This document shows positions 37,089 to 37,197 of a stretch of 37,197 bases of DNA, one piece after another; position 1 is the first letter of the stretch; each line of letters begins with the position of its first letter. Under the pieces are notes generated by a model. That model was not told the DNA's origin and searched no databases. It saw only the letters and a program-made list of their open reading frames with translations. This DNA comes from Desulfurococcales archaeon (lineage in GTDB: Archaea > Thermoproteota > Thermoprotei_A > Sulfolobales > NBVN01), in assembly GCA_027002995.1 (NCBI GenBank), contig JALWZB010000132.1, positions 1 to 37,197 of the forward strand, given 5' to 3'. Position numbers and translations under genes: made by a program.

Positions 37089-37197
37089 TGGTGGCGGAGA
37101 ACGTGCCGGACATGATCGAAGAGAGCCTATGGCTAGCCCTACTCCCAGCAAACACCACCCAAGGCAGCGGGTAAGCCCACAGCACCCCCACCACCCC

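Noticed and set aside
37087-37180. Short ORF at right edge (VVAENVPDMIEESLW...)
   Set aside because: About 30 codons, ends in window, no supporting motif.

Overview
37.2-kb window that looks like a hyperthermophilic crenarchaeal (Thermoprotei-type) chromosome. Evidence: archaeal TATA boxes, TTG/GTG starts, PaREP1-family proteins, archaeal ATPase/DUF234, M42 peptidase, and a CRISPR repeat ending in ATTGAAAG. Left end: partial archaeal ATPase, then a CRISPR array of 23 repeats (25 nt) and 22 spacers (37-41 nt), read on the minus strand, with no cas genes in the window. Middle: MoaC; an ABC exporter; a NikR-like regulator divergent from a P1B-type metal ATPase; a HypC/MoeA-like pair; an S9 peptidase; a stand-alone ferritin-like protein resembling encapsulated ferritin; an overlapping MoaD-like/cysteine synthase pair; a SagB-type nitroreductase; a bacterial-looking MetRS; peroxiredoxin; a two-domain KaiC-like ATPase; a PfkB kinase/DhnA aldolase pair; HADs; M42 peptidase; MobB; two ion transporters plus a USP-like protein; and ThiI with rhodanese. 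Right end (about 31.4-36.2 kb): an accessory island with four direct copies of a tRNA-Arg(TCG)-like 3' half, two of which bracket each of two paralogous minus-strand VapBC cassettes. Each copy is preceded at similar spacing by an inverted repeat of differing sequence. A PaREP1/tail-anchored pair and a third VapBC also lie here. This tRNA-half/VapBC architecture is the strongest candidate for something undescribed. All family calls are by eye from sequence motifs; no searches were run.
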